Assembly (NCBI RefSeq): GCF_024653915.1
Contig: NZ_JANLGY010000004.1
Coordinates: forward strand, 179,187-243,186
Source of the DNA: Sulfuricaulis sp.
GTDB taxonomy: Bacteria > Pseudomonadota > Gammaproteobacteria > Acidiferrobacterales > Sulfurifustaceae
DNA length: 64,000 nt
Direction: 5' to 3'
Under the pieces are notes generated by a model. The model did not search any database and was not told where the DNA came from. It worked only from the letters and a program-made list of their open reading frames with translations. Of the stretch, positions 56,398 to 64,000 are shown piece after piece (position 1 is the stretch's first letter; each line of letters opens with the position of its first letter). Made by a program: the position numbers and the translations under genes.

Positions 56398-58327
56398 GTT
56401 TCTGTTCCTCCAAAATAGTAATGCCGCGGCTCGCGGTCTCATTGGTGAGTTTGGCGTGGAACGCCTCCGGCGTCATCCCGCCCAGATCCTCACCTTTGCG
56501 CGTGCGCACGGCTAAGGTACCTTCCTGCGCCTCGTTCTTACCTACCACCAGCAGATAGGGAATGCGCTGTAAGGTATGTTCGCGAATCTTAAAGCCTATT
56601 TTTTCGTTTCTCAAGTCAGACTCGACCCGCCAGCCGTGTTTTGTCAGGGTTTTTTCGAGCTTTCGGGCGTAATCCTGCTGCTCGTCGGTAATGGTCAGGA
56701 CAACGGCCTGTACCGGAGCCAACCACGCGGGCAGGGCCCCGGCATGCTCCTCGATCAGAATGCCTATAAAACGCTCCAGCGAGCCGAGAATGGCCCGGTG
56801 CAGCATGACCGGGACCTGTTTACTGCCGTCCTCGGCGATATAGGTGGCGCCCAGCCGTCCCGGCATGGAGAAATCCACCTGGATGGTGCCGCACTGCCAT
56901 ACCCGACCCAGGCTGTCCTTGAGCGAAAATTCGATTTTGGGGCCATAGAACGCCCCCTCCCCCGGCTGTAGGTCCCATTTGAGCTTCTTGGCATTCAGCG
57001 CCTGCTCCAGGGCGTGTTCGGCCTTGTCCCAGCTCTCGTCAGAACCAATGCGATTGGCCGGCCGGGTGGAGAGCTTGTAAACGATATCCTGAAAGCCGAA
57101 ATCGGCATAGACACGGTGGAGCAAATCAATAAACGCCGAGACCTCAGCCTGAATCTGATTTTCGGTGCAGAAGATATGGGCGTCGTCCTGCACAAAGCTG
57201 CGCAGACGCAACAGGCCATGCAGGGCACCGGATTGTTCATTGCGATGGCAGGAACCGAACTCGGCCAGTCGTAGCGGCAGGTCGCGGTAACTCTTCAGCC
57301 CCTGATTATAAATCTGGATATGACAGGGACAGTTCATCGGTTTGACCGCATAGAGTCGTTTTTCCGACTCGGTGATGAACATGTCGTTGTGAAATTTTTC
57401 CCAATGACCGGATTTTTCCCAGAGAGACCGGTCTACGAGCTGCGGGGTGCGGATTTCACGGTAACCGTGCTCACGCCACAGCTTACTCATGTATTGCTCG
57501 ATGGTCTGATAGAGACGCCAGCCACGCTCATGCCAGAACACCATGCCCGGCGCCTCTTCCTGCATGTGAAACAGATCGAGGCTTCGCCCAATCTTGCGAT
57601 GGTCGCGCTTCCCGGCTTCTTCGATCTGGTGCAGATAGGCATCGAGCGCTTCTTTGTTGGTCCAGGCCGTTCCGTAGATACGCGCCAGCATTTCATTGTG
57701 CGAATCGCCACGCCAGTAGGCGCCGGCCACCTTCATGAGCTTGAAGGCCTTGAGCTTGCCGGTTGATGGCACATGCGGCCCGCGACAAAGATCAATGAAT
57801 TCACCCTGGCGGTACAGTGATATATTTTCACCGGCGGGAATGCCCGCAATGATTTCAGCCTTATATTCCTCCCCCATGTCGCGGAAGAATTGAACGGCCT
57901 CATCGCGTGGCATGACCGTGCGCACCACGGGATAGTCGCGTTTGACGATTTCGCGCATGCGCTCTTCGATCTTCACCAGGTCTTCTTCAGTGAATCCGCG
58001 CTTGAAGGCAAAATCATAGTAAAAGCCGTTTTCAATCACCGGGCCGATGGTCACCTGTGCCTCGGGAAACAATTCTTTCACCGCGTGCGCCAACAAATGC
58101 GCGGTGGAGTGCCGGATCACTTCGATCCCCTCCGGGCTCTTGTCGGTAATGATCGCTAGCGTGGCATCCTGTTCAACCAAATAAGAGGTATCGACCAACC
58201 TGTCATTAACGCGTCCCGCGAGCGCGGCGCGTGCCAGACCGGCGCCAATGCTCGCGGCAATCTCGGCGACCGTCACGGGTTTGGGATATTCACGGCGGCT
58301 GCCGTCTGGCAGCGTGATGACTGGCAT
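56384..58327 (-). CDS. thrS: Threonine--tRNA ligase
   Basis: A 647-residue class II synthetase. It has a TGS domain ([20 protein letters not shown]), an editing domain with [16 protein letters not shown] and [10 protein letters not shown], and a catalytic core with [10 protein letters not shown] (zinc Cys) and [20 protein letters not shown]. The C-terminal anticodon-binding domain has [15 protein letters not shown]. The length matches the family. It heads the thrS-infC-rpmI-rplT-pheST series. Confidence 0.98.
   Translation of the reverse strand: MPVITLPDGSRREYPKPVTVAEIAASIGAGLARAALAGRVNDRLVDTSYLVEQDATLAIITDKSPEGIEVIRHSTAHLLAHAVKELFPEAQVTIGPVIENGFYYDFAFKRGFTEEDLVKIEERMREIVKRDYPVVRTVMPRDEAVQFFRDMGEEYKAEIIAGIPAGENISLYRQGEFIDLCRGPHVPSTGKLKAFKLMKVAGAYWRGDSHNEMLARIYGTAWTNKEALDAYLHQIEEAGKRDHRKIGRSLDLFHMQEEAPGMVFWHERGWRLYQTIEQYMSKLWREHGYREIRTPQLVDRSLWEKSGHWEKFHNDMFITESEKRLYAVKPMNCPCHIQIYNQGLKSYRDLPLRLAEFGSCHRNEQSGALHGLLRLRSFVQDDAHIFCTENQIQAEVSAFIDLLHRVYADFGFQDIVYKLSTRPANRIGSDESWDKAEHALEQALNAKKLKWDLQPGEGAFYGPKIEFSLKDSLGRVWQCGTIQVDFSMPGRLGATYIAEDGSKQVPVMLHRAILGSLERFIGILIEEHAGALPAWLAPVQAVVLTITDEQQDYARKLEKTLTKHGWRVESDLRNEKIGFKIREHTLQRIPYLLVVGKNEAQEGTLAVRTRKGEDLGGMTPEAFHAKLTNETASRGITILEEQKHRDG
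56395..56411 (-). promoter_or_regulatory. infC ribosome binding site and AUC start codon
   Basis: GGAGG (56411-56407) is followed by 9 nt and then ATC GCG ACG. Spacing is ideal for this codon, and no standard start codon lies within range. The site is inside the last codons of thrS. Confidence 0.8.
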
Positions 58328-58394
58328 TTTGAGACCCTTTCGTCAGTGGCGGCCGCTACGAATGGCCGCGTGAGCAACAACACTTGGAACCGTT

Positions 58395-58436
58395 CCCCCT
58401 CACCCTCATTCCCTCTCCCGCGAGGGGAGAGGGAGG
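58395..58436. repeat. CCCTCACCCTCATTCCCTCTCCC ... GGGAGAGGG inverted repeat
   Basis: CCCTCTCC pairs with GGAGAGGG over CGCGAGG-type loop sequence, between thrS and tRNA-Val. It is a variant of the family at 5331, 8265 and 14722. Confidence 0.65.
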
Positions 58437-58471
58437 CGAGCCGAGCGCGCTACGCGCGATTCCTTTCACTC

Positions 58472-58546
58472 TGGTAGGCGCGAGTGGGATCGAACCACCG
58501 ACCACCACCATGTCAAGGTGGTGCTCTACCACTGAGCTACGCGCCT
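58472..58546 (-). tRNA. tRNA-Val (anticodon GAC)
   Basis: A 75-nt cloverleaf. Acceptor stem AGGCGCG/CGCGCCT, discriminator A and encoded CCA. The anticodon arm CCACC-TTGACAT-GGTGG gives GAC. It lies between thrS and the PstS-like gene. Confidence 0.96.
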
Positions 58547-58601
58547 GCAAACTGGCGCGCAAAATAGCATAGCTGTGCGGCGCCTCACAAGCTTGGCGCG
58601 A

Positions 58602-59579
58602 TTAACGCGTTTTCTGTCCACCCTTCGCCTTCGGGGCCTTGGTTTCGATCTTGGCCGCCTTGTCGCGCATCTTGGCGATGGCCTTGTTCTGCTGGTCGAG
58701 ATATTTGAGCCACAAGCGGATGCCGTCCTCGTACGGCACCGTGCCGACGCTGCGCATGATGTTTTGTCCCTCCGTGCCCATGACGAATTCCAGGAATTTC
58801 CGGACTTCCGGGTCCGGTTTCTGCATCTGTGTCACCATGTACAGCGGACGGTACAACAGGTAATCGCCGTTCTTGATGTTCTCATAGCTCGGCTCCTTGC
58901 CATCCAGTTTAAGTATCTTGGCGATGTCCTTGATCTTGCGCGCGCTGGAAATGCCAGTGATGCCCACCCCGTTCGGATTCAACACCATGTCCTTCTCAAG
59001 CGTGGCGGATTCTTCCACCACGTGTTTGGCGACGAAGTCGATGTCGTAGTCGTTGAACACCAGCTCGCGCAAGGTGCGACCGACGCCGGAGATCTTGCCT
59101 TGGCGGACATAGAGTTCGATGGGTGCGTCGCGCCCGCCCAGTTGTTTCCAGTTGGCGATCTTGCCGAGATAGAGATTCCGCAGCTGGTCGAACGTGATAT
59201 TGTCGACCGGGTTGTCCTTGTGGACGATCACGACCAGGGCATCCCAGGCAACGGGGATCAGCTGCACGCGCCGCTCTTCCGGCAAAGTGATAAGCGTCTC
59301 CGGATTCTCGATCACGTGCCGGCACGTGCCACCGATACTGGCTGCTCCGGACGCCACCTCGCGAATGCCTTTGGTGGCGCCGCCGCCTTTGAGTTCGACC
59401 TCGATGCCAGTCTTTTTCTTATAGGCGGCGACCATTTCGGCCATGAAGGCGTTTTTGGATATGCCACAGCCCGCCCAGGTCAATTTCTTGGTCACGGGCG
59501 AACTTTCGGCGGCGGCAAAGGCCAAGGAGACCATAATCAGTCCAAGGCTGGCGATAAGGAGACTAAGCAGACGTTTCAT
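58602..59579 (-). CDS. PstS-like phosphate-type substrate-binding protein
   Basis: The 325-residue protein has a signal peptide (MKRLLSLLIASLGLIMVSLA, cleavage near AFA-AE). The mature part is a type II periplasmic-binding fold: KKTGIEVELKGGGATKGIRE, ASGAASIGGTCRHV, KDNPVDNITFDQLRNLYLGK, and NPNGVGITG. It resembles PstS-like proteins. No pstC, pstA or pstB is nearby. A Lys/Ala-rich tail (KMRDKAAKIETKAPKAKGGQ) is unusual for PstS. The ligand could be phosphate or another oxyanion. Confidence 0.85.
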   Translation of the reverse strand: MKRLLSLLIASLGLIMVSLAFAAAESSPVTKKLTWAGCGISKNAFMAEMVAAYKKKTGIEVELKGGGATKGIREVASGAASIGGTCRHVIENPETLITLPEERRVQLIPVAWDALVVIVHKDNPVDNITFDQLRNLYLGKIANWKQLGGRDAPIELYVRQGKISGVGRTLRELVFNDYDIDFVAKHVVEESATLEKDMVLNPNGVGITGISSARKIKDIAKILKLDGKEPSYENIKNGDYLLYRPLYMVTQMQKPDPEVRKFLEFVMGTEGQNIMRSVGTVPYEDGIRLWLKYLDQQNKAIAKMRDKAAKIETKAPKAKGGQKTR

Positions 59580-59809
59580 GGGGCACCTCTTGTTCCTTGC
59601 GGGATATGAATAGACTCCTAACTAAATAATAGCCGCAAGAAACGGACCAAGGTTTGTGGATGGTTCTGGTCAATCTGTATCCAGGCAACTTTAATCCATG
59701 CGCTCCGCTCTATTTCGATCCGTTCTGTCAGCAGCGACGACTTTGCCCTAATGTGCGATCTTTCCGAGACCCGGCGCTTATTTCCCAGCAGACTACTCGG
59801 TTTTCCCCG

Positions 59810-61873
59810 TTAAGTCCCGCCACCCCGAACCAGACCGAAGTTGCGCTCGCGCAGGAGGCGAGCTTTGTCACGTACCGCCGCCGCCTTTTCGAACTCCAGG
59901 TTGCGCGCATGGGCATACATCTGCTTTTCCAGCTTGTCGAGCAGCTTGGCCAATGTGCCCGGTGCCATGGCGGCATATTCGGCCTCTTCCTCGGCGGCAC
60001 GCAGAAACTCACTTCCGGCATGTGCGGATTTCGAACCGTAGCCTTTGGTGTCGTACAACGGATGCGCCGGCGTTACGCCGTCGATGATCTCTTTGACCGC
60101 CTTGATGATGCCTTTGGGCGTGATGCCATGTTCCTGGTTGTAGGCAATTTGTCGCAATCGGCGACGCTCGGTTTCGCCGAGAGCGGCACGCATCGAATCC
60201 GTGACCCGATCGGCGTAAAGGATGGCCTTGCCGTTAATGTGCCGCGCGGCGCGGCCCATGGTCTGGATCAGGGAACGCGTTGAACGCAGAAAGCCCTCCT
60301 TGTCAGCATCGAGGATGGCGACCAGCGACACCTCCGGAAGATCCAGCCCCTCACGCAATAAATTGATGCCAACCAGCACATCGAAAACACCCGCACGCAG
60401 GTCGCGGATAATCTCGGCACGTTCGATGGTTTCAATGTCCGAGTGCAGATAGCGCACGCGAACATCATGTTCGTGCAGGTATTCCGTGAGATCCTCCGAC
60501 ATGCGCTTGGTCAGCGTGGTAACCAGCACGCGCTCACCGACGCTTGCGCGTGCCCGGACCTCCGACAGCAGATCGTCCACTTGTGCGGTCGCCGGTCTTA
60601 CCTCGACCTCCGGATCGATTAAGCCGGTGGGCCGCACCACCTGATCGACAACCAAGCCTTGCGATCGTTGCAGTTCATACGGCCCGGGCGTTGCTGAGAC
60701 GAAAATGGCTTGTGGCATCAACCTCTCAAATTCATCGAAGCGCAGCGGACGATTGTCCAATGCCGAGGGCAAGCGAAAACCGTACTCGACGAGCGTCTCC
60801 TTGCGTGAACGGTCGCCCTTGTACATACCTCCAAGCTGTGGAATGGTCACATGGCTTTCATCGATAATCAGCAGCGCATTTTTCGGAAGATAATCAATGA
60901 GCGTCGGTGGCGGCTCGCCTGCGTTTCGTCCGGAAAGATAGCGCGAATAGTTTTCAATTCCAGAGCAGTAACCTACTTCTCGCATCATTTCCAGATCATA
61001 TAATGTGCGTTGCTCCAGACGTTGTGCTTCAACCAGCTTGTCTGCGCTGCGCAGCTGCTCCAGACGTTCGCGCAGCTCGTTTTTGATCTTGCTGATCGAG
61101 TTCAGAATGGTGTCGCGCGGCGTAACGTAATGCGATGAAGGATAGATGGTGAACCGTACCGGACGGTTATCTACTTCGCCGGTCAAAGGGTCGAATTCGG
61201 AAAGTGTTTCAATATCGTCTCCGAACAATTCGACTCTCACCGCCAGTTTCTCCGACTCGGCAGGAAATATATCGATGACATCTCCGTGAACCCGGAAAGT
61301 TCCACGGCGCAGCTCAACATCGTTACGTGTGTACTGTATCTCCGTAAGACGCTGAAGAATGGCGCGCTGCGGCATGGCCGTGCCCTGGCGCAAGTGCAGA
61401 ATCATTCCGTGATAGGCGTCCACATCGCCCAAGCCATAGATGGCCGATACGGTGGCAACAATGATGGCGTCCTCGCGTTCGAGCAGCGCCTTGGTGGCCG
61501 ACAAGCGCATCTGCTCGATCTGCTCGTTAATCGAAGCGTCTTTCTCTATATAAGTATCCGACGAGGGAACATAGGCCTCAGGCTGGTAGTAGTCGTAATA
61601 CGACACGAAATACTCCACGGCGTTGTGTGGGAAGAAATCGCGGAACTCGGAATAGAGCTGTGCGGCGAGTGTTTTGTTAGGCGCCAGCACCAGCGTCGTC
61701 CGCTGTAGCTGCTGGATGACATTAGCGACGGTAAAGGTCTTGCCGGAACCCGTGACACCCAGCAGCGTTTGACAGGTCTCGCCCTGCGCCAGTCCCGCCA
61801 TCAGCGCCGCGATTGCCTGTGGCTGGTCGCCGGCAGGCAAGAATAAACTGGAAAGTTCGAACGGGTGGCTCAT
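59810..61873 (-). CDS. uvrB: Excinuclease ABC subunit B
   Basis: The 687-residue UvrB has the Walker [21 protein letters not shown] (about residues 37-56), the beta-hairpin region [20 protein letters not shown], helicase motifs ([23 protein letters not shown]) and a C-terminal UVR motif ([20 protein letters not shown]). It verifies damage and recruits UvrC. It is divergent from the aminotransferase gene; the 71-bp gap holds both promoters. Confidence 0.98.
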   Translation of the reverse strand: MSHPFELSSLFLPAGDQPQAIAALMAGLAQGETCQTLLGVTGSGKTFTVANVIQQLQRTTLVLAPNKTLAAQLYSEFRDFFPHNAVEYFVSYYDYYQPEAYVPSSDTYIEKDASINEQIEQMRLSATKALLEREDAIIVATVSAIYGLGDVDAYHGMILHLRQGTAMPQRAILQRLTEIQYTRNDVELRRGTFRVHGDVIDIFPAESEKLAVRVELFGDDIETLSEFDPLTGEVDNRPVRFTIYPSSHYVTPRDTILNSISKIKNELRERLEQLRSADKLVEAQRLEQRTLYDLEMMREVGYCSGIENYSRYLSGRNAGEPPPTLIDYLPKNALLIIDESHVTIPQLGGMYKGDRSRKETLVEYGFRLPSALDNRPLRFDEFERLMPQAIFVSATPGPYELQRSQGLVVDQVVRPTGLIDPEVEVRPATAQVDDLLSEVRARASVGERVLVTTLTKRMSEDLTEYLHEHDVRVRYLHSDIETIERAEIIRDLRAGVFDVLVGINLLREGLDLPEVSLVAILDADKEGFLRSTRSLIQTMGRAARHINGKAILYADRVTDSMRAALGETERRRLRQIAYNQEHGITPKGIIKAVKEIIDGVTPAHPLYDTKGYGSKSAHAGSEFLRAAEEEAEYAAMAPGTLAKLLDKLEKQMYAHARNLEFEKAAAVRDKARLLRERNFGLVRGGGT

Positions 61874-61944
61874 GTGCTATCGTTTTTCGACTGACTTGCG
61901 GGTATATTACCGCGTTTTTCAGGACTTGAATTCGCGAGGAACCG

Positions 61945-63141
61945 TTGTCCACCATCCGCCTCTCCAACCGCGTCAATCGTATCAAGCCCTCCCCCACCCT
62001 TGCTGTCGACGCCCGTGCCAAAGCGCTCAAGGCGCAGGGCAAAGACGTCATCGGCCTGGGCGCCGGCGAACCCGATTTCGACACGCCGGAACACATCAAA
62101 GAAGCGGCTATCCGGGCCATACGTGAGGGTTTTACCAAGTACACGGCCGTGGACGGCACACCTGGCCTCAAGCAAGCGGTAATCGCTAAATTCAAGCGCG
62201 ATAATGGACTCGACTACACGCCGGAAGAAGTTCTCGTTTCGGTTGGCGGCAAGCAGAGTTTTTTCAATTTAGCACAAGCACTGCTCGACAACGGCGACGA
62301 AGTTATCATTCCGGCGCCTTACTGGGTGTCTTACCCCGACATGGTGCTGCTGGCCGATGCCAGCCCCGTCATTATCTCGGCGGGTATTGATCAGGCGTTC
62401 AAGATTCGTCCGGAACAACTCGAGCGTAGCATTACACGCCAGACGCGTTTGCTCGTCATCAACAGTCCTTCCAATCCGACGGGGGCTGTTTATACGCGCA
62501 CGGAACTGACGGCATTAGGTGAGGTGCTGCGCAAGCATCCACATGTGCTGATTGCCACCGATGATATGTATGAACATATCCTTTGGACGAAAGAACCCTT
62601 CAGTAACATTCTCAATGCCTGTCCTGATCTGAAAGATCGCACGATTGTGCTAAACGGTGTTTCGAAGGTGTACGCCATGACCGGCTGGCGCATCGGCTAT
62701 GCCGCCGGGCCGAAGCCTCTTATCGCGGCCATGGCCAAGATTCAATCACAGAGCACGTCCAACCCGACCTCGATCGCACAAGTCGCCGCCGAAGCGGCAT
62801 TGAATGGAGATCAAGGTTGCATCACGCCGATGGTGCGCGCCTTCAAGGAACGGCACGATCGTCTGGTAAGCCGCTTGAATAAAATTCGCGGAGTACGTTG
62901 CCTGCCTTCCGAAGGAACCTTTTATGCGTTCCCGGATTTCAGCAAGGCCATTGCTGCTACGAGTGGCGTGAATAACGACACCGATATGGCCGAATACCTT
63001 CTGAATAAAGCTGAAGTGGCACTGGTGCCCGGCTCGGCCTTCGGTGCCGAAGGCCACCTGCGTCTGTCCTATGCTACCTCCATGGAGACGTTGAACAAGG
63101 CGCTTGACCGTATAGAAAGTCTTCTCGGTACCGTTACTTAG
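61945..63141 (+). CDS. Class I aspartate-type aminotransferase
   Basis: A 398-residue PLP aminotransferase with a TTG start at 61945 behind GAGGA. The marks are GLGAGEPDFDTPEHIKEAA, TVDGTPGLK-like VDGTPGLKQAV, VINSPSNPTGAVY, DDMYEHI and the PLP-Lys motif NGVSKVYAMTGWRIGYA. It belongs to the AspB/AspAT Ib group that interconverts aspartate and oxaloacetate; some members also use prephenate. It is the only gene rightward here until the pilin-like gene. Confidence 0.93.
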   Translation: MSTIRLSNRVNRIKPSPTLAVDARAKALKAQGKDVIGLGAGEPDFDTPEHIKEAAIRAIREGFTKYTAVDGTPGLKQAVIAKFKRDNGLDYTPEEVLVSVGGKQSFFNLAQALLDNGDEVIIPAPYWVSYPDMVLLADASPVIISAGIDQAFKIRPEQLERSITRQTRLLVINSPSNPTGAVYTRTELTALGEVLRKHPHVLIATDDMYEHILWTKEPFSNILNACPDLKDRTIVLNGVSKVYAMTGWRIGYAAGPKPLIAAMAKIQSQSTSNPTSIAQVAAEAALNGDQGCITPMVRAFKERHDRLVSRLNKIRGVRCLPSEGTFYAFPDFSKAIAATSGVNNDTDMAEYLLNKAEVALVPGSAFGAEGHLRLSYATSMETLNKALDRIESLLGTVT

Positions 63142-63286
63142 CTTCATATCCCCTCTCCCTGCTTTTCAGGTATGGCCTGAACAGGCATAATTTCCCCCCA
63201 AACCGGCCTTAAGGCCTTAACAAAAAGACAAGCCACCTGCCATCTCTGGCCGGTGGTCATAATAAAAAATAGGGGGGGGTGGGGAG

Positions 63287-63871
63287 ATGAACAGCAATTT
63301 TCATGGTTTATGGTACAAATCACGGCGCGTGAGTTCACGCTCTGCTCAGTCGGGTTATTCCATTTTTGATCTGATGGTCACATCCGCTGTCGCCGGTGTT
63401 CTCAGTCTTGGCGCCATCGGCATGACTGGTCTGGTTCAGGATTCACGCATGACCGCCACGGTGAATCAGCTCATAGGCGACCTGAGTCTGGCGCGCAGTG
63501 AGGCGATCAAACGTGGAATTGCCGTGACCCTGTGCAAAACCGAAGATGGTGCCGGCTGCGCCACGGGGTCGGAGTGGCATAAAGGCTGGATGATTTTCGT
63601 TGATAACAACGTCAATCGCCAAATCGATGACGGTGAAACAATAATAAAAATTGAACAACCATTGGACGCCCTGGCGCTGAATTTTGCCGGTGCGCTCAAT
63701 CATGATCGCTATGTTACCTATAAGCCGGCCGGAATGGTCGAGCCGAACGGGACATTTACGTTTTGCGACAACCGCGGCACGGATAAGGCAAAAGCCATTA
63801 TTTTGCTCGGAACCGGCCGTCCACGGGTTTCATCCGTCAGCTCCAGCAACGGACCGCTGACCTGTTCTTAG
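63287..63871 (+). CDS. GspH/FimT-family type IV pilin-like protein
   Basis: A 194-residue pseudopilin. The N-terminal leader is unusually long (23 residues) and ends SGYSIFDLMVTSAVAGVLSL. Cleavage is expected after Gly; residue +1 is Tyr instead of Phe/Met and +5 is Asp instead of Glu. The hydrophobic helix follows, then the GspH-like block LARSEAIKRGIAVTLCKTED and a C-terminal Cys pair region. FimT-type minor pilins take part in pilus assembly or DNA uptake. No other pilus gene is in view. A GGGGAG ribosome site precedes the ATG. Confidence 0.88.
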   Translation: MNSNFHGLWYKSRRVSSRSAQSGYSIFDLMVTSAVAGVLSLGAIGMTGLVQDSRMTATVNQLIGDLSLARSEAIKRGIAVTLCKTEDGAGCATGSEWHKGWMIFVDNNVNRQIDDGETIIKIEQPLDALALNFAGALNHDRYVTYKPAGMVEPNGTFTFCDNRGTDKAKAIILLGTGRPRVSSVSSSNGPLTCS

Positions 63872-63928
63872 CCGTTCGCCTTGACCCTGCCCCGGCTTCC
63901 GCCATAACATACGCGCCCTTCTGACCAT

Positions 63929-64000
<72 letters not shown>

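Overview
The window looks like chromosome from a gammaproteobacterium of moderately high GC. Three blocks support this: surE-pcm-nlpD-rpoS; uvrC-pgsA followed by tRNA-Gly, tRNA-Cys and tRNA-Leu (the E. coli uvrC-pgsA-glyW-cysT-leuZ order); and thrS-infC-rpmI-rplT-pheS-pheT-ihfA-merR-tRNA-Pro. An E. coli-type SpeD and an RpfE-like gene next to recJ fit a lineage near the base of the Gammaproteobacteria. The genus cannot be named from this sequence alone.

Left end (1-12.1 kb) is accessory. Reading leftward there is a type I restriction-modification locus: hsdM, hsdS and, coupled by an ATGA overlap, a TrlF-type PHP/SMC-like ATPase that runs off the window. No hsdR is visible. Next come a rhomboid-Sel1 fusion, a RhuM/Fic protein and a BrkB/YihY membrane protein. 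A 724-bp islet made of a HEPN/MNT toxin-antitoxin pair sits exactly between two copies of the last 28 nt of tRNA-Leu. The tRNA-Leu/Cys/Gly cluster follows, then a HigBA-like pair with a palindromic operator and a DUF1272 protein that separate the tRNAs from pgsA.

Middle left (12.2-30.6 kb) is mostly housekeeping on the minus strand: pgsA, uvrC, a family-5-like uracil-DNA glycosylase, speD, nagZ, a signal-less L,D-transpeptidase, rlmD, a PolB-like exonuclease, cysM, recJ and an rpfE-like gene. A set of recombined hairpins lies between rpfE and recJ. A plus-strand dynamin-like GTPase has a sigma-54-like box upstream. Then a thioredoxin/beta-propeller pair, a TauE/SafE permease and selD.

Centre (31-42.6 kb) is a complete chemotaxis operon: STAS, MCP-like signaller, cheY, cheA, cheW, MCP, cheR, cheD, cheB. 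It ends in a large GGDEF-EAL protein whose N-terminus resembles a tungstate-binding (TupA-type) periplasmic protein. One MCP ends in a CheR/CheB tether-like pentapeptide. No flagellar genes are present.

Right part (42.9-64 kb) holds alaC-hom-thrC, an Mth938-like protein convergent with rpoS, the stationary-phase/repair block, the translation block (infC apparently starting with AUC; a strong intrinsic terminator in the pheS leader), tRNA-Val, a PstS-like binding protein, uvrB, an aspartate aminotransferase, a type IV pilin-like protein and tRNA-Asn cut by the window edge.

Intergenic spaces repeatedly carry four families of short inverted or palindromic repeats. One copy lies in frame inside hsdM.
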